50,581 nucleotides of DNA from Dactylosporangium sp. AC04546 (GTDB lineage Bacteria; Actinomycetota; Actinomycetes; Mycobacteriales; Micromonosporaceae). Location of the stretch: contig NZ_JAHYSG010000088.1 of assembly GCF_022095675.1 (NCBI RefSeq), positions 1 through 50,581 on the forward strand. Direction: 5' to 3'. The position numbers and the translations under genes are program-made. The notes beneath the pieces are model-generated. The model had not been told where the DNA came from. It saw nothing but the letters and a program-made list of their open reading frames with translations, and ran no database searches. Of this stretch, positions 36,324-44,941 are shown one piece after another (position 1 is the first letter of the stretch; the number at the start of each line of letters is the position of its first letter).

Positions 36324-36381
36324 CGCGACAGTGAACTACGGCAACCTCAGAGTTCCCTGTGAGTCATCTGCCGTTCACCGG

Positions 36382-38853
36382 CTATCGGACGAGGTCGTTG
36401 GCGGTGCGGAGCACCGGCGCCGCCGACCACGCTGCCGGGGGCAGCGCCGCCAGGGCCGGCGGGCCGGTGACCGCGAACGTCGCCGACTCGCCCGGCAGCA
36501 GGGTCACCAGCTGGCGGTCGACCGACGCCGCGGGGTCGAGGCGGTCGGGGAACAGGGTCAGGTCACGCAGCAGCGTGCGGGCCGTGACCCGGACCGCGAC
36601 ACCGTCCGCCGCCGGAGTGACCGCGACGTCCGCGGCCGGCGCCGGGTAGGCCAGGTCGACGTCCTCGGCGAACAGCCACAGCGCCCGGTCGGCGTCGGCG
36701 GTGTCGGCGACGACCAGTTCGCCGGCCGGGTCGTCGGGCGTGGCGACGTCGGCCGGCAGCGCCACGGTGACCGCGGCGCCCGGCGGCACGTCGACGGTGA
36801 GGGTCGCCTTGGCCCGCGGGTCGCCGCCGAAGGAGAGCCGCCGCACGTCGAACGACGCCAGCCACGGCGTGGCCGAGTCGTTCACCACGACCAGCGCCGG
36901 GGCGCCGTTGCGCGGCTGGAGGGTGGCGAAGCGCTCGGCGTAGACGCGGCGCAGCGCGTGCCACAGCGGCTTGCGCCGGCCGTCGCCGTCGACCGCCGAC
37001 CACGACGTCACCGGCCAGTTGTCGTTGAGCTGCCACACGATCGTGCCCATGCACAGCGGGCGCAGCGAACGGAAGTGGGCGATGCCGAACCCGATCGCGC
37101 GGGCCTGGTTGAGCTGGGTCGCCCAGTGCCAGTCGTCGAACGTCGCCGGCGGCGGGAAGTGGCCCTCCAGGCCGCGGGCGAGCTTGTCGTTGCCGCCGCC
37201 CGCCTTCTGGTGGTGGGCGATGCCGGGCGAGGACGGGGTGAGCGGCTCGTCGCTCACCGCGCGGCGCAGCGTGGCGTAGGCCGGCGGGGCCTGGAAGCCG
37301 AACTCGGCGACGAACCGCGGCCGGTAGGTGCCGTAGTGGCGGTAGTCCTCGCGGTTCCACACGTCCCAGATGTGCATCGTGCCGTGCGCCGGGTCGTTCG
37401 GGTGCAGGCCCCGCTCCAGCGAACCGTCGCCCGACCACGGGCTGCCGGGCCAGTACGGCCGGGTCGGGTCGGCCGCCGCGACGACGCCGGGCAGCACGCG
37501 CAGGTAGTAGCCGAGGCCCCAGGTGCGGCCCTCCAGCTCCTCGGGCCAGCCCCAGTCGTGGTAGCCCCAGATGTTCTCGTTGTTGCCGACCCACATCACG
37601 AGGCTCGGGTGCGGCATCAGCCGGACCACCTGCTCCCGCGCCTCGGCGGCCACCTCGGACCCGATCGGGTCCTCCTCCGGGTAGGCCGCGCACGCGAACA
37701 GGAAGTCCTGGCCGACGAGCACGCCGAGCTCGTCGGCCAGGTCGTAGAAGTCGTCGCTCTCGTACCGCCCGCCGCCCCACACCCGCAGGTAGTTCACGCC
37801 GGCGGCGACGGCCTGGCCGATCCGCTCGGCGTAGCGGGCCCGGTCGACGCGGGTGACGAACGCGTCGTCGGGGATCCAGTTGACCCCGCGGACGAAGACC
37901 GGGGTGCCGTTGACCCGCAGTGTGAACGGCGTGCCGTCGGCGTCGGGCGTGGTGTCGAGCTCGGCGGTGCGGAAGCCGATCCGCCGCTCCCAGCGGTCGT
38001 CCTCCAGGGTCACGACGAGGTCGTAGCGGTGCGGCTCGCCGAGGCCGCGGGGCCACCACAGCCGCACGTCGGGGACCTCGACCGCGACGACGGCCGCGGT
38101 CGCCCCGGCCGGCACCTCCACCGCCGCGCGCTGCCCGCCCACCTCGGCGGTCAGGGTGAGCGGCCGGTCGTTCGCCTGCCCCGACGCCCGCTCCACCGTC
38201 ACGTGCACCTCGACCCGGCCCGTCGTGCCGTCGACCGTCACCAGCGGCCGCACCTCGGCCAGCCGGGCGACGGACCACGCGTGCAGGCCGATCGGCTGCC
38301 AGATGCCGGCGGTGACGACGGTCGGACCCCAGTCCCAGCCGAAGTTGCAGGCCATCTTCCGGATGTACTGGAAGGGCTCGGGGTAGGCGTTCGGGCGGGT
38401 CCCGAGCGCGTCGCGGACCGTCTCGGCGTAGTCGTAGGCCGAGTCGAAGCGCACGCTGAGCCGGTTGCCGGTGGGGCGCAGCAGGTCGCGCACGTCGAAG
38501 CGGTAGCCGCGGTGCATGTTGGCGGTGCGGCCGAGCACGACGTCGTTGAGCACCACGGTCGCGACCGTGTCGAGGCCCTCGGCGACCAGCTGGACCCGGT
38601 CGGCGCCCTGGGCCGTCTCGGGGGCGTCGAACGTCGTCTCGTACCGCCACGCGGTGCGCCCGATCCAGTGCAGCCGCTCCTCGTTGTCGTCGAGGAACGG
38701 GTCGGGGATGCGCCCGGCGGCGAGCAGGTCGGTGTGCACGCACCCCGGCACCGAGGCCGGCACCGGGCCGTCGACCGAGGCGTCCTGCGGGGCATCCTCC
38801 GGGGCGTCGATCGCGCGCAGGGTCCACCCGGTGTGGAGGGGGCGTACAGGCAT
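36382..38853 (-). CDS. GH2 beta-mannosidase
   Basis: 823 residues from ATG 38853, which has AGGAG seven bases upstream. An N-terminal jelly-roll domain is followed by a beta-sandwich and a TIM barrel. Mannosidase-type motifs are 'CNFGWDWGP' (169-177), the acid/base Glu426 in 'WVGNNEN' and the nucleophile Glu517 in 'FVAEFGFQ'. No signal peptide, so it acts in the cytoplasm on imported beta-1,4-mannosides. It has its own promoter with an operator nearly identical to that of the ABC operon at 31793. It lies directly downstream of a LacI gene. Confidence 0.94.
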   Translation of the reverse strand: MPVRPLHTGWTLRAIDAPEDAPQDASVDGPVPASVPGCVHTDLLAAGRIPDPFLDDNEERLHWIGRTAWRYETTFDAPETAQGADRVQLVAEGLDTVATVVLNDVVLGRTANMHRGYRFDVRDLLRPTGNRLSVRFDSAYDYAETVRDALGTRPNAYPEPFQYIRKMACNFGWDWGPTVVTAGIWQPIGLHAWSVARLAEVRPLVTVDGTTGRVEVHVTVERASGQANDRPLTLTAEVGGQRAAVEVPAGATAAVVAVEVPDVRLWWPRGLGEPHRYDLVVTLEDDRWERRIGFRTAELDTTPDADGTPFTLRVNGTPVFVRGVNWIPDDAFVTRVDRARYAERIGQAVAAGVNYLRVWGGGRYESDDFYDLADELGVLVGQDFLFACAAYPEEDPIGSEVAAEAREQVVRLMPHPSLVMWVGNNENIWGYHDWGWPEELEGRTWGLGYYLRVLPGVVAAADPTRPYWPGSPWSGDGSLERGLHPNDPAHGTMHIWDVWNREDYRHYGTYRPRFVAEFGFQAPPAYATLRRAVSDEPLTPSSPGIAHHQKAGGGNDKLARGLEGHFPPPATFDDWHWATQLNQARAIGFGIAHFRSLRPLCMGTIVWQLNDNWPVTSWSAVDGDGRRKPLWHALRRVYAERFATLQPRNGAPALVVVNDSATPWLASFDVRRLSFGGDPRAKATLTVDVPPGAAVTVALPADVATPDDPAGELVVADTADADRALWLFAEDVDLAYPAPAADVAVTPAADGVAVRVTARTLLRDLTLFPDRLDPAASVDRQLVTLLPGESATFAVTGPPALAALPPAAWSAAPVLRTANDLVR

Positions 38854-38875
38854 GCGGTGCTCCTGCCGAACAGCG

Positions 38876-38892
38876 TACTGAAGCGGATAAGT
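38876..38892. promoter_or_regulatory. Putative LacI operator, copy 2
   Basis: TACTGAAGCGGATAAGT is the reverse complement of the operator at 31736-31752 with one mismatch. It lies 22 bases before the beta-mannosidase ATG and just downstream of its predicted start point. A partial match, CTGAACCG, lies at 38945-38952. Confidence 0.75.
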
Positions 38893-38904
38893 AACGGGAA
38901 CCTG

Positions 38905-38934
38905 ACAGTAGGGCCGATTGTTCGGCAGTGTCAA
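38905..38934 (-). promoter_or_regulatory. Promoter of the beta-mannosidase gene
   Basis: On the minus strand TTGACA (38934-38929), an 18-base spacer and TACTGT (38910-38905). The expected start is near 38898, a few bases before the operator. Confidence 0.7.
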
Positions 38935-38959
38935 CCAACAGGGGCTGAACCGCTTCGCC

Positions 38960-40024
38960 TCAGCGGCGGGCGGAGCGCAGCGGACGTGTCGACTCGCGCG
39001 GGTTGAGCGTGCCGGGCGGCAGCGTCACGTGGCGCACCTCACCGCCGTCGAGGGTGGCCAGCAGCGCCTGCGCCGCCAGCTCCGACTGCCGGGCCGGGGT
39101 CTGCTCGACCGCGGTGATCGACGGCATGGTGATCTGGCACAGGTCGGAGTCGTCCCAGGCGACGATCGACACGTCGTCGGGGACCGACAGGCCCATCTCG
39201 TGCACGACCTTGAGCGACGCCGCGGCCATCACGTCGTTGTCGAACACCACCGCCGTCGGCGGCTCGGCGCCGGTCATCAGCTCACGCATGGCGCGCATGC
39301 CGTCGACCGCGCTGTAGTTGGTGTACAGCACCGAGTATCGCAGCCCGGCCCGCTCGACCGCCGCCGTATAGGCCAGGTCGCGCTGGTGGGTGTGGAACAG
39401 CTCCTCGGTGCCGGCGACGCGGGCGACCGTGCGGTGGCCGAGGGCGCGCAGGTAGCCGACGATCGCGCCGGCGGTGCCGGCCACGTCGGCGTCGACGGTG
39501 CTGAACCCGGCCGGGTCGGGGCTGCCGCCGATGATCGCCGCGGGCAGCCCGATCTCCAGCAGCGCGGTGAGCCGCGGGTCGGTCTTGCGCAGGTCGGTGA
39601 GGATGACGCCGTCGACGTGCCGGCCGGCCCACCACTTGCGGTAGACGTCGACGGTGTCGTCGATGTCGTCGACGAGGTGCAGCACGAGCGCGATCTGGCG
39701 CCGGTTGAGCTCGGCCTCGACCCCGCTGAGCATCTGCGTGAACCACGAGTCGATGACCATCTGGCGGGGCGGGCGCACCAGCACCAGCCCGACCGCGTTG
39801 GCCCGGGCGGTGCCCAGCGAGCGGGCCGCGATGTTCGGCGCCCAGCCCAGGTCGCGGGCGGCGGCGAGGACCCGGGCGCGGGTCTGCTCGGAGACGCCCG
39901 GCCGGCCGTTGAGCGCGTAGGAGACGGCCGCCTCGGAGACGCCGGCGTGGATCGCGACCTGGCGGATGGTGACGCGGGTGGGCGCGGCGGCCTCCGCGCC
40001 GTCGTCCTTGCCCGCTGCCGCCAC
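38960..40024 (-). CDS. LacI-family regulator of the beta-mannoside genes
   Basis: 354 residues from GTG 40024. The HTH is 'VTIRQVAIHAGVSEAAVSYA' with hinge 'LNGRPGVSEQTRARVLAAA'. The sensor domain includes 'GFSTVDADVAGTAGAIVGYL' and ends with 'PSITAVEQTPARQSELAAQA'. It is immediately upstream of the beta-mannosidase gene and is the obvious candidate to bind the operator found both there and at the ABC operon. A separate dyad overlaps its own -10 box. Confidence 0.92.
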   Translation of the reverse strand: MAAAGKDDGAEAAAPTRVTIRQVAIHAGVSEAAVSYALNGRPGVSEQTRARVLAAARDLGWAPNIAARSLGTARANAVGLVLVRPPRQMVIDSWFTQMLSGVEAELNRRQIALVLHLVDDIDDTVDVYRKWWAGRHVDGVILTDLRKTDPRLTALLEIGLPAAIIGGSPDPAGFSTVDADVAGTAGAIVGYLRALGHRTVARVAGTEELFHTHQRDLAYTAAVERAGLRYSVLYTNYSAVDGMRAMRELMTGAEPPTAVVFDNDVMAAASLKVVHEMGLSVPDDVSIVAWDDSDLCQITMPSITAVEQTPARQSELAAQALLATLDGGEVRHVTLPPGTLNPRESTRPLRSARR

Positions 40025-40030
40025 GTCGTG

Positions 40031-40049
40031 ACACTACATGGCGCTGTAG
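40031..40049. promoter_or_regulatory. Promoter/operator between LacI and histidine kinase genes
   Basis: On the minus strand TAGTGT (40036-40031) lies 6 bases before the LacI GTG. It overlaps CTACA-N6-TGTAG (40034-40049), a 16-base dyad with central GC. This could be an autoregulatory site; it differs from the mannosidase operator. Confidence 0.5.
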
Positions 40050-40069
40050 CGTCTCCGGGGGAGGTGGGC

Positions 40070-41335
40070 ATGGCGCCCGAACGAGCGCGGGGCCGATCGC
40101 GCGGCAGACTGCGCGGCCGCGTCAGGGCCGCCCTCGACGGGGTCGAGCACCTCGCCGGCGGCCTCGCGACCGCCGTCCTCGCCCTCGTCGCGCTGGCCTG
40201 GCTCGTGGTCACCGCGGTCGCCTGCCTGGCCGGCGTGGGCCTGCTGCTGGTGCCGTCCGCCCTGCGCATGCTGCGCTCGGTCGCCGACCGGGAGCGGGCC
40301 CGGCTGTCGCGCTGGGCGGCGCCGCTCGCCGCCGCCGGGCCCGCCCCGCGCACGCTGCGGGCCGCGGCCGGTGATCCGGTGGTGCGGCGGGAGGCGCTGT
40401 GGCTGCCGCTGCACGCGACCCTGGGGCTGCTGCTCGGGCTGGCCGGGGTGACGCTGCCGCTGAGCGTGGTGCGGGACGGGGCGTTCCCGCTGTACTGGCA
40501 GTACCTGCCCGAAGGGGAGGCGACGTCCTCGATCGGCGTTCCCGTCGTACACACCCTGGCCGGATCGCTGCTGGTGACGCTCATCGGGGCCGGGTGGGTG
40601 GCCGTGCTGCTGGTCCTGGAGCCCGGGCTGGCCTGGCTGCAGGCGTGGCCGGGGCGGCGGCTGCTCGCCCCGGACCCGGCCGCCGACACCGCGCTGCGCA
40701 TCGCCCGCCTCACCGCCACGCGGGCCGCCGCGCTCGACGCGCACGCCGCCGAACTGCGGCGCATCGAGCGGTCGCTGCACGACGGCACCCAGAACCGGCT
40801 CGTCGCCGTCACCGTGCTGCTCGGCGCCGCCCGGCGGGCCCTGGACCGCGACCCGTCAGACCCCTCAGGCGCCGCGGCCGCCCTCGACCGGGCCCAGGAC
40901 GCGGCCGAGCAGGCGCTCGCCGAGCTGCGCTCGGTGGTGCGCGGCATCCTCCCGCCGGTGCTCGCCGACCGGAGCCTGCCGGACGCGCTGAGCGCCCTGG
41001 CCGCCGGCTGCCCGGTGCCGTGCGTGGTCGACGTGGGGCCGGTCGGGCGGTGCGCGGCGTCGGTCGAGGCGACCGCGTACCACGTCGTGGCCGAGGCGCT
41101 CACGAACGTCGCCAGGCACAGCGGGGCGTCCGCGGTGACGGTCTCGGTCGCCTCCGACGGCGCGGTGCTGCGGCTGCGCGTCACCGACGACGGCACCGGC
41201 GGCGCCGACGAGGGGGCCGGCTCGGGGCTGGCCGGCATCCGCGGCCGGGCGGAGGCCCACGACGGCACGTTCACGCTGGCCAGCCCGGCCGGCGGACCGA
41301 CCACCCTGGAGGTGACCCTGCCGTGCGGATCGTGA
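40070..41335 (+). CDS. Membrane histidine kinase (NarL-partner, HisKA_3)
   Basis: 421 residues from ATG 40070 with GGAGG upstream. An N-terminal sensor holds about four membrane spans ('ATAVLALVALAWLVVTAVAC', 'HATLGLLLGLAGVTLPL', 'LLVTLIGAGWVAVLLVL'). The HisKA_3 domain has the phosphoacceptor His237 in 'IERSLHDGTQNR'. The HATPase has the N-box 'ALTNVARHSGA' and the G-box 'GAGSGLAGIRGR'. The signal is unknown. Its gene overlaps the response regulator gene by 13 bp. Confidence 0.9.
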   Translation: MAPERARGRSRGRLRGRVRAALDGVEHLAGGLATAVLALVALAWLVVTAVACLAGVGLLLVPSALRMLRSVADRERARLSRWAAPLAAAGPAPRTLRAAAGDPVVRREALWLPLHATLGLLLGLAGVTLPLSVVRDGAFPLYWQYLPEGEATSSIGVPVVHTLAGSLLVTLIGAGWVAVLLVLEPGLAWLQAWPGRRLLAPDPAADTALRIARLTATRAAALDAHAAELRRIERSLHDGTQNRLVAVTVLLGAARRALDRDPSDPSGAAAALDRAQDAAEQALAELRSVVRGILPPVLADRSLPDALSALAAGCPVPCVVDVGPVGRCAASVEATAYHVVAEALTNVARHSGASAVTVSVASDGAVLRLRVTDDGTGGADEGAGSGLAGIRGRAEAHDGTFTLASPAGGPTTLEVTLPCGS

Positions 41336-41970
41336 TCGCCGAGGACGACCCGCTGCTGCGCGAGGGCCTGGCGCTGCTGCTGCGGGCCGAGTCGCTCGAC
41401 GTCGTGGCCACCGCCGCCACGCCGTCCGAGCTGCTCGCGGCGGTCGACGAGCACGAGCCGGACGTGGCGATCGTCGACGTGCGGATGCCGCCGACGCACA
41501 CCCGCGAGGGCATCGAAGCGGCGGTCGAGGCCCGCCGCCGGCGGCCCGGGCTGGCGGTGCTGGTGCTCTCGGCGTACGTCGAGCGGGCCTTCGCCACCGA
41601 GCTGCTCGCCGACGGCGGGGCGCGGCTGGGGTACCTGCTGAAGGAGCGCGTCGGCCGGGTCGAGGAGTTCCTGGCCGCGCTGCACCGCGTCGTCGAGGGC
41701 GGCACCGCGATCGACCCGGAGGTCGTCGCGCAGCTGCTCGTGCGCACCCGCGACGACGCCCGCCTCGACCGGCTGAGCCCGCGCGAGCTGGAGGTCCTGG
41801 CCCTCATGGCCGAGGGTCTGGGCAACACCGCGATCGCGGCGAAACTGGTCGTCAGCGACGGCGCCGTGCACAAGCACATCCGCAGCATCTTCGCCAAGCT
41901 CGACCTCGACCCGGCCGACGGCACCGACCGCCGGGTGGTCGCCGTGCTGCGCTACCTGGACCGCAGGTAG
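41323..41970 (+). CDS. NarL/FixJ-type response regulator
   Basis: 215 residues from GTG 41323. The receiver domain has 'AEDDPLLREG' and the phosphorylated Asp52 in 'IVDVRMPP'. The C-terminal LuxR HTH includes 'LSPRELEVLALMAEGLGN' and 'VVSDGAVHKHIRSIFAKL'. It is phosphorylated by the adjacent kinase. The target genes are not evident. Confidence 0.93.
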   Translation: MRIVIAEDDPLLREGLALLLRAESLDVVATAATPSELLAAVDEHEPDVAIVDVRMPPTHTREGIEAAVEARRRRPGLAVLVLSAYVERAFATELLADGGARLGYLLKERVGRVEEFLAALHRVVEGGTAIDPEVVAQLLVRTRDDARLDRLSPRELEVLALMAEGLGNTAIAAKLVVSDGAVHKHIRSIFAKLDLDPADGTDRRVVAVLRYLDRR

Positions 41971-41985
41971 CGCCTGCACCCAGGC

Positions 41986-42024
41986 GCCGTCCGGCGGCCC
42001 CCCTCGGCGGGACCGCCGGACGGC
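41986..42024 (+). terminator. Stem-loop terminator after the two-component genes
   Basis: A 12-bp perfect inverted repeat (41986-41997 with 42013-42024) with a 15-base loop, 16 bases past the response regulator stop. Confidence 0.75.
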
Positions 42025-42117
42025 AATCGGCATGCTACCGGCGCGAATGCCGGGTGTCCGCCCCGCGCAACCAGCCACAGGCCGCATGGCGGGCCCCGGG
42101 ATGGGTAACAGCAGCGC

Positions 42118-42507
42118 ATGGCTACTCGTAGGAAGCGCTCGAACGAGCTCGATGCCGCGGACCGCAACGCCATGCCCGCCGGCGCGTACGCGTTCCCGCG
42201 GCTGCGCAAGGAGCCGCTCAACGACGCCTCGCACGTCCGCAACGCCATCGCGCGGTTCGACCAGGTGCGCGACGCCAGCGACGCCGAACGGCAGGAGGCG
42301 TTCCGGCGGATCCGCCGCGCGGCGGCGAAGTACGACGTCGAGATGACCGCGGACCGCTGGCAGGACCTCGGCAAGCCGTCGGCGACGATGAGGTCCTCGG
42401 ACAAGGCGAAGTCCCGCGACCAGCTGTACGCCGAGGCGAAGCGGCGCAACATCAGGGGCCGCTCGACGATGACGAAGGACCAGCTGGCCAGGGCGATCAA
42501 CGGCTAG
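42118..42507 (+). CDS. DUF6582-like protein with Rho_N/SAP-like C-terminus
   Basis: 129 residues from ATG 42118. The first ~75 residues match the DUF6582 pattern ('MPAGAYAFPRLRKEPLNDAS', 'HVRNAIARFDQV'). The basic C-terminus ('SRDQLYAEAKRRNIRGRSTM', 'TKDQLARAI') resembles Rho N-terminal or SAP-like nucleic-acid-binding helices. Similar small proteins occur widely in actinobacteria and in phages. Function unknown. Confidence 0.72.
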   Translation: MATRRKRSNELDAADRNAMPAGAYAFPRLRKEPLNDASHVRNAIARFDQVRDASDAERQEAFRRIRRAAAKYDVEMTADRWQDLGKPSATMRSSDKAKSRDQLYAEAKRRNIRGRSTMTKDQLARAING

Positions 42508-42536
42508 CCGGGTCGCGGCGGTCGCCGCGACCCGGC
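42507..42536. terminator. Bidirectional terminator between convergent genes
   Basis: A 13-bp perfect stem (42507-42519 with 42524-42536) and a 4-base loop fill the gap between the DUF6582-like gene and the GH71/99-like gene. Confidence 0.8.
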
Positions 42537-42543
42537 GCGCGGC

Positions 42544-44175
42544 CTACACGACGTCGAACTGCTCCCAGGGGCCGATCGCGGTGCGGTTGGCGATGAGCGG
42601 GGCGGCGCCCGCGTTCTCCGCGCACACGTAGCGGCTGTTGACCGTGGCCTGGAAGCTGACCGTGCCGTTGGAGTTGCGGATCAGGCGGAACGTCTCCCAG
42701 CCCCCGACGGCGGTGCGGTTGGCGACCAGGTTGGCCGCGCCCGCGTTCTCGGCGCAGACGTAGCGGGAGTTGGACCGCGCCCGCAGGGCCACGTTGCCGC
42801 CGCCGAGGTCGACCTGGTCGAACCGCTCGCCGGCCCCGCCGGACGCGATGAGCACGCCGTCGGCGCGCAGCGACACGAGCTGGTTGTTCGCCCGGGAGCG
42901 CAGCCCGATGCCGCCGGTCGGCGGTGTCGTCGGGCCGCCGGCCACCGGCTGCGTCGGGCGGGTCGCGGTCAGCGCCGCCTGGCCCTTGAACATCCGGCCG
43001 CCGTCGGCGGTGATACGCAGGTAGTAGTCGGACGAGCAGGCCACGCCGTCCTCGTCGAGGGCGCGGTAGCCGAAGTCGACCGGCTGCATCGACGCGTTCT
43101 CCGCCGTCTTGGCGATCTGGTTGCCCTCGTTGAACTCGTCGAACATCGACACGTACAGGCCCTGGGCGCCGAGCCGGGTCATGTTGTAGATGTGCCGCCA
43201 GTAGAAGTCGCCGTGGTGGCGCGCGCCGGCGGAGAGGTCGCCGGGCATCACGCAGGGCTGGTAGTCGATGCCCCGCGCGTTGCACTCGGCCTGGTCGCCG
43301 GTGTTGACGTTGGTGTAGAACCAGTCGAGCCCGGCCAGGTCGCCGGTCCGGCCGACCATCCACGGCGAGATCATGTTGAACGCGCGGTACACGTCGGCGA
43401 AGCCGGCGCGGGAGTCGTTGACGCCGGTCCGCCAGTACGTCGGCACCCCGCCGATGACGTAGCAGCCCTGGCTCTTGAACCAGTTCACCACCTCGAGGCA
43501 CGGGCCGGGCGCGAACGGGCGGCCGGGGTCGTTGAAGCCGAAGCCCCAGATGCAGACCACCGGCTTGCCGTTCTGGCGCGCGTAGGACGGCGACGACGTG
43601 TACGCCGACATCTTCGTGGTCCAGTCGGTCTTCAGCTCCGACTGCATGTTCGTCCAGCTCGTGACGTCGTACATGATGTAGAACTTGCGGCCGGTCGCCT
43701 CGGCGGCCTGGCGCACCTTCGCGGTCATCGCGTCGCGGGTCGGTCCTTCGCCCCCGAACGGGTTGAACCGCTGCAGCGCGGCGGTGTCGACCCCGTACTG
43801 CTGCATCCACTTGAAGTGGGTGTCGACCGTCTGCTGGTCGTACGACGAGAACAGCCGGGCGGGCTGGCCGTTGCCGAGGTTGCCGTAGGCGGTGGTGTAG
43901 CCGCGCGTGAACTCGCGCATGTCCGGCCACGACACGATCGTCGTGTTCGACGGCGACGGCGGCTGCCCGCCGTTGCGGCTCCAGTGCCACCACTGGTTGA
44001 TCGGCGCGCCGTCGCCGGGGCAGGCGAACCAGCCCTGGTAGCCGACGGAGATCTTGCCGACGACGTCGCCGGGCGGGCTGGCCGCCTCGGCCGAGCCCAT
44101 CGTGAGGTATCCCGTGGCGCCGAGGCCGGCGGCGGCGATCCCACCGGCGAGGACGTTGCGTCGGGTGAGGCTCAT
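42544..44175 (-). CDS. Secreted GH71/99-like glycosidase with fascin-like domain
   Basis: 543 residues from ATG 44175 with AAGGGA upstream. A Tat-type signal ('TRRNVLAGGIAAAGLGATG') ends near residue 32. The catalytic part (about 40-365) has the opening 'VGYQGWFACPGDG' and a Glu-x-x-Glu pair at 347 and 350 in 'SMFDEFNEGNQI'. This pattern is seen in GH99-type endo-mannosidase relatives. The C-terminal 130 residues form a beta-trefoil-like (fascin-type) domain with repeated 'SRYVCAENAGA' units, probably sugar-binding. The substrate is unproven; alpha-mannan would fit the family. Its promoter has its own palindrome. Confidence 0.85.
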   Translation of the reverse strand: MSLTRRNVLAGGIAAAGLGATGYLTMGSAEAASPPGDVVGKISVGYQGWFACPGDGAPINQWWHWSRNGGQPPSPSNTTIVSWPDMREFTRGYTTAYGNLGNGQPARLFSSYDQQTVDTHFKWMQQYGVDTAALQRFNPFGGEGPTRDAMTAKVRQAAEATGRKFYIMYDVTSWTNMQSELKTDWTTKMSAYTSSPSYARQNGKPVVCIWGFGFNDPGRPFAPGPCLEVVNWFKSQGCYVIGGVPTYWRTGVNDSRAGFADVYRAFNMISPWMVGRTGDLAGLDWFYTNVNTGDQAECNARGIDYQPCVMPGDLSAGARHHGDFYWRHIYNMTRLGAQGLYVSMFDEFNEGNQIAKTAENASMQPVDFGYRALDEDGVACSSDYYLRITADGGRMFKGQAALTATRPTQPVAGGPTTPPTGGIGLRSRANNQLVSLRADGVLIASGGAGERFDQVDLGGGNVALRARSNSRYVCAENAGAANLVANRTAVGGWETFRLIRNSNGTVSFQATVNSRYVCAENAGAAPLIANRTAIGPWEQFDVV

Positions 44176-44299
44176 GCGGCACTTCCCTTTCGTCTGCGGG
44201 CGGCCACAGGCCACCGGCAGGCGAAGGGCGGCGCTCCACCGGGACCCGCGACCGGGTGTCGGACGCAAAGCCGCCGAGACTTTCGCCGTTGTCGATGTC

Positions 44300-44323
44300 A
44301 CTGTACCTCTGACATCGGATGTC
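44300..44323 (-). promoter_or_regulatory. Promoter with spacer palindrome for the GH71/99-like gene
   Basis: On the minus strand a TACAGT -10 box (44305-44300) is preceded by the 13-bp perfect palindrome GACATCNGATGTC (44311-44323) between -35 and -10. A TGCACA lies 18 bases before the -10. A further GATGTC half-site is at 44294-44299. Repressor binding is likely. Confidence 0.55.
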
Positions 44324-44428
44324 TGTGCACCCTTAACCCGGACTTGCGGCACATTTAAGCGACCTGAATGCTCCCGATCCGCACCGGTTCGGCGGTACTT
44401 CATGGGCACACTGGATCCACCGGATCAT

Positions 44429-44455
44429 CCGAGCACAGACCGGCCGAGCACAGAC
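44429..44455 (+). repeat. Direct repeat in the leader of the CheX-like gene
   Basis: CCGAGCACAGAC occurs at 44429-44440 and 44444-44455, a 15-base period. It lies just before the ribosome binding site of the CheX-like gene. Confidence 0.6.
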
Positions 44456-44464
44456 AGGAGGACG

Positions 44465-44941
44465 ATGGACCGACCGACCGTCGTCGCCGACGCCACGATC
44501 ACCGCGGACGACCTGCACGGCATCATCTGGCAGGTGTGGACCGCGTACCTCGGGACCACGCCGACGACCCCGCCCGGCAAGCCGCCGGCCGGCCGCGCCG
44601 AGCTCACCGCCAGCGTCTGCATCGCCGGCGCCTGGCTCGGCCACGTCGTGCTGCGCGCCGGCCTGCCGGCCGCGGGCGCGATCGCCGCCGCGATGCTCGA
44701 GCTCGACCCGGCCGGCGTGAAGCCCGAAGACGTCCAGGACGCGGCCGGCGAGCTGATGAACATCGTCACCGGCAACGTCAAGAGCCTACTGCCCCAGCCC
44801 AGCCACGTCGCCCTGCCGCAGGTGGTGGTCGGCGCGGCCGACGTGCTGTGGCCGGGCACCGAGCCGGTGTGCTCGGTCCCGGTGGCCTGGGACGACCACG
44901 TCGTCACGATCGAGGTGCTGCGCGGGACCCCTAACCCTTGA
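44465..44941 (+). CDS. CheX/CheC-like chemotaxis phosphatase domain protein
   Basis: 158 residues from ATG 44465 with GGAGG upstream. It carries the CheC/CheX active-site pattern ExxNxxxxN: Glu96, Asn99 and Asn104 in 'GELMNIVTGNVKSLLP'. CheX dephosphorylates CheY-P. Only one such motif is present, as in CheX. It stands alone, with no che genes nearby, so it may act on another response regulator. It is convergent with rtcB and overlaps it by 11 bp. Confidence 0.82.
   Translation: MDRPTVVADATITADDLHGIIWQVWTAYLGTTPTTPPGKPPAGRAELTASVCIAGAWLGHVVLRAGLPAAGAIAAAMLELDPAGVKPEDVQDAAGELMNIVTGNVKSLLPQPSHVALPQVVVGAADVLWPGTEPVCSVPVAWDDHVVTIEVLRGTPNP

Noticed and set aside
35179..39006. 1275-residue plus-strand open frame
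   Set aside because: A shadow of the CotH and beta-mannosidase genes, typical of very GC-rich DNA; no domain is recognisable.
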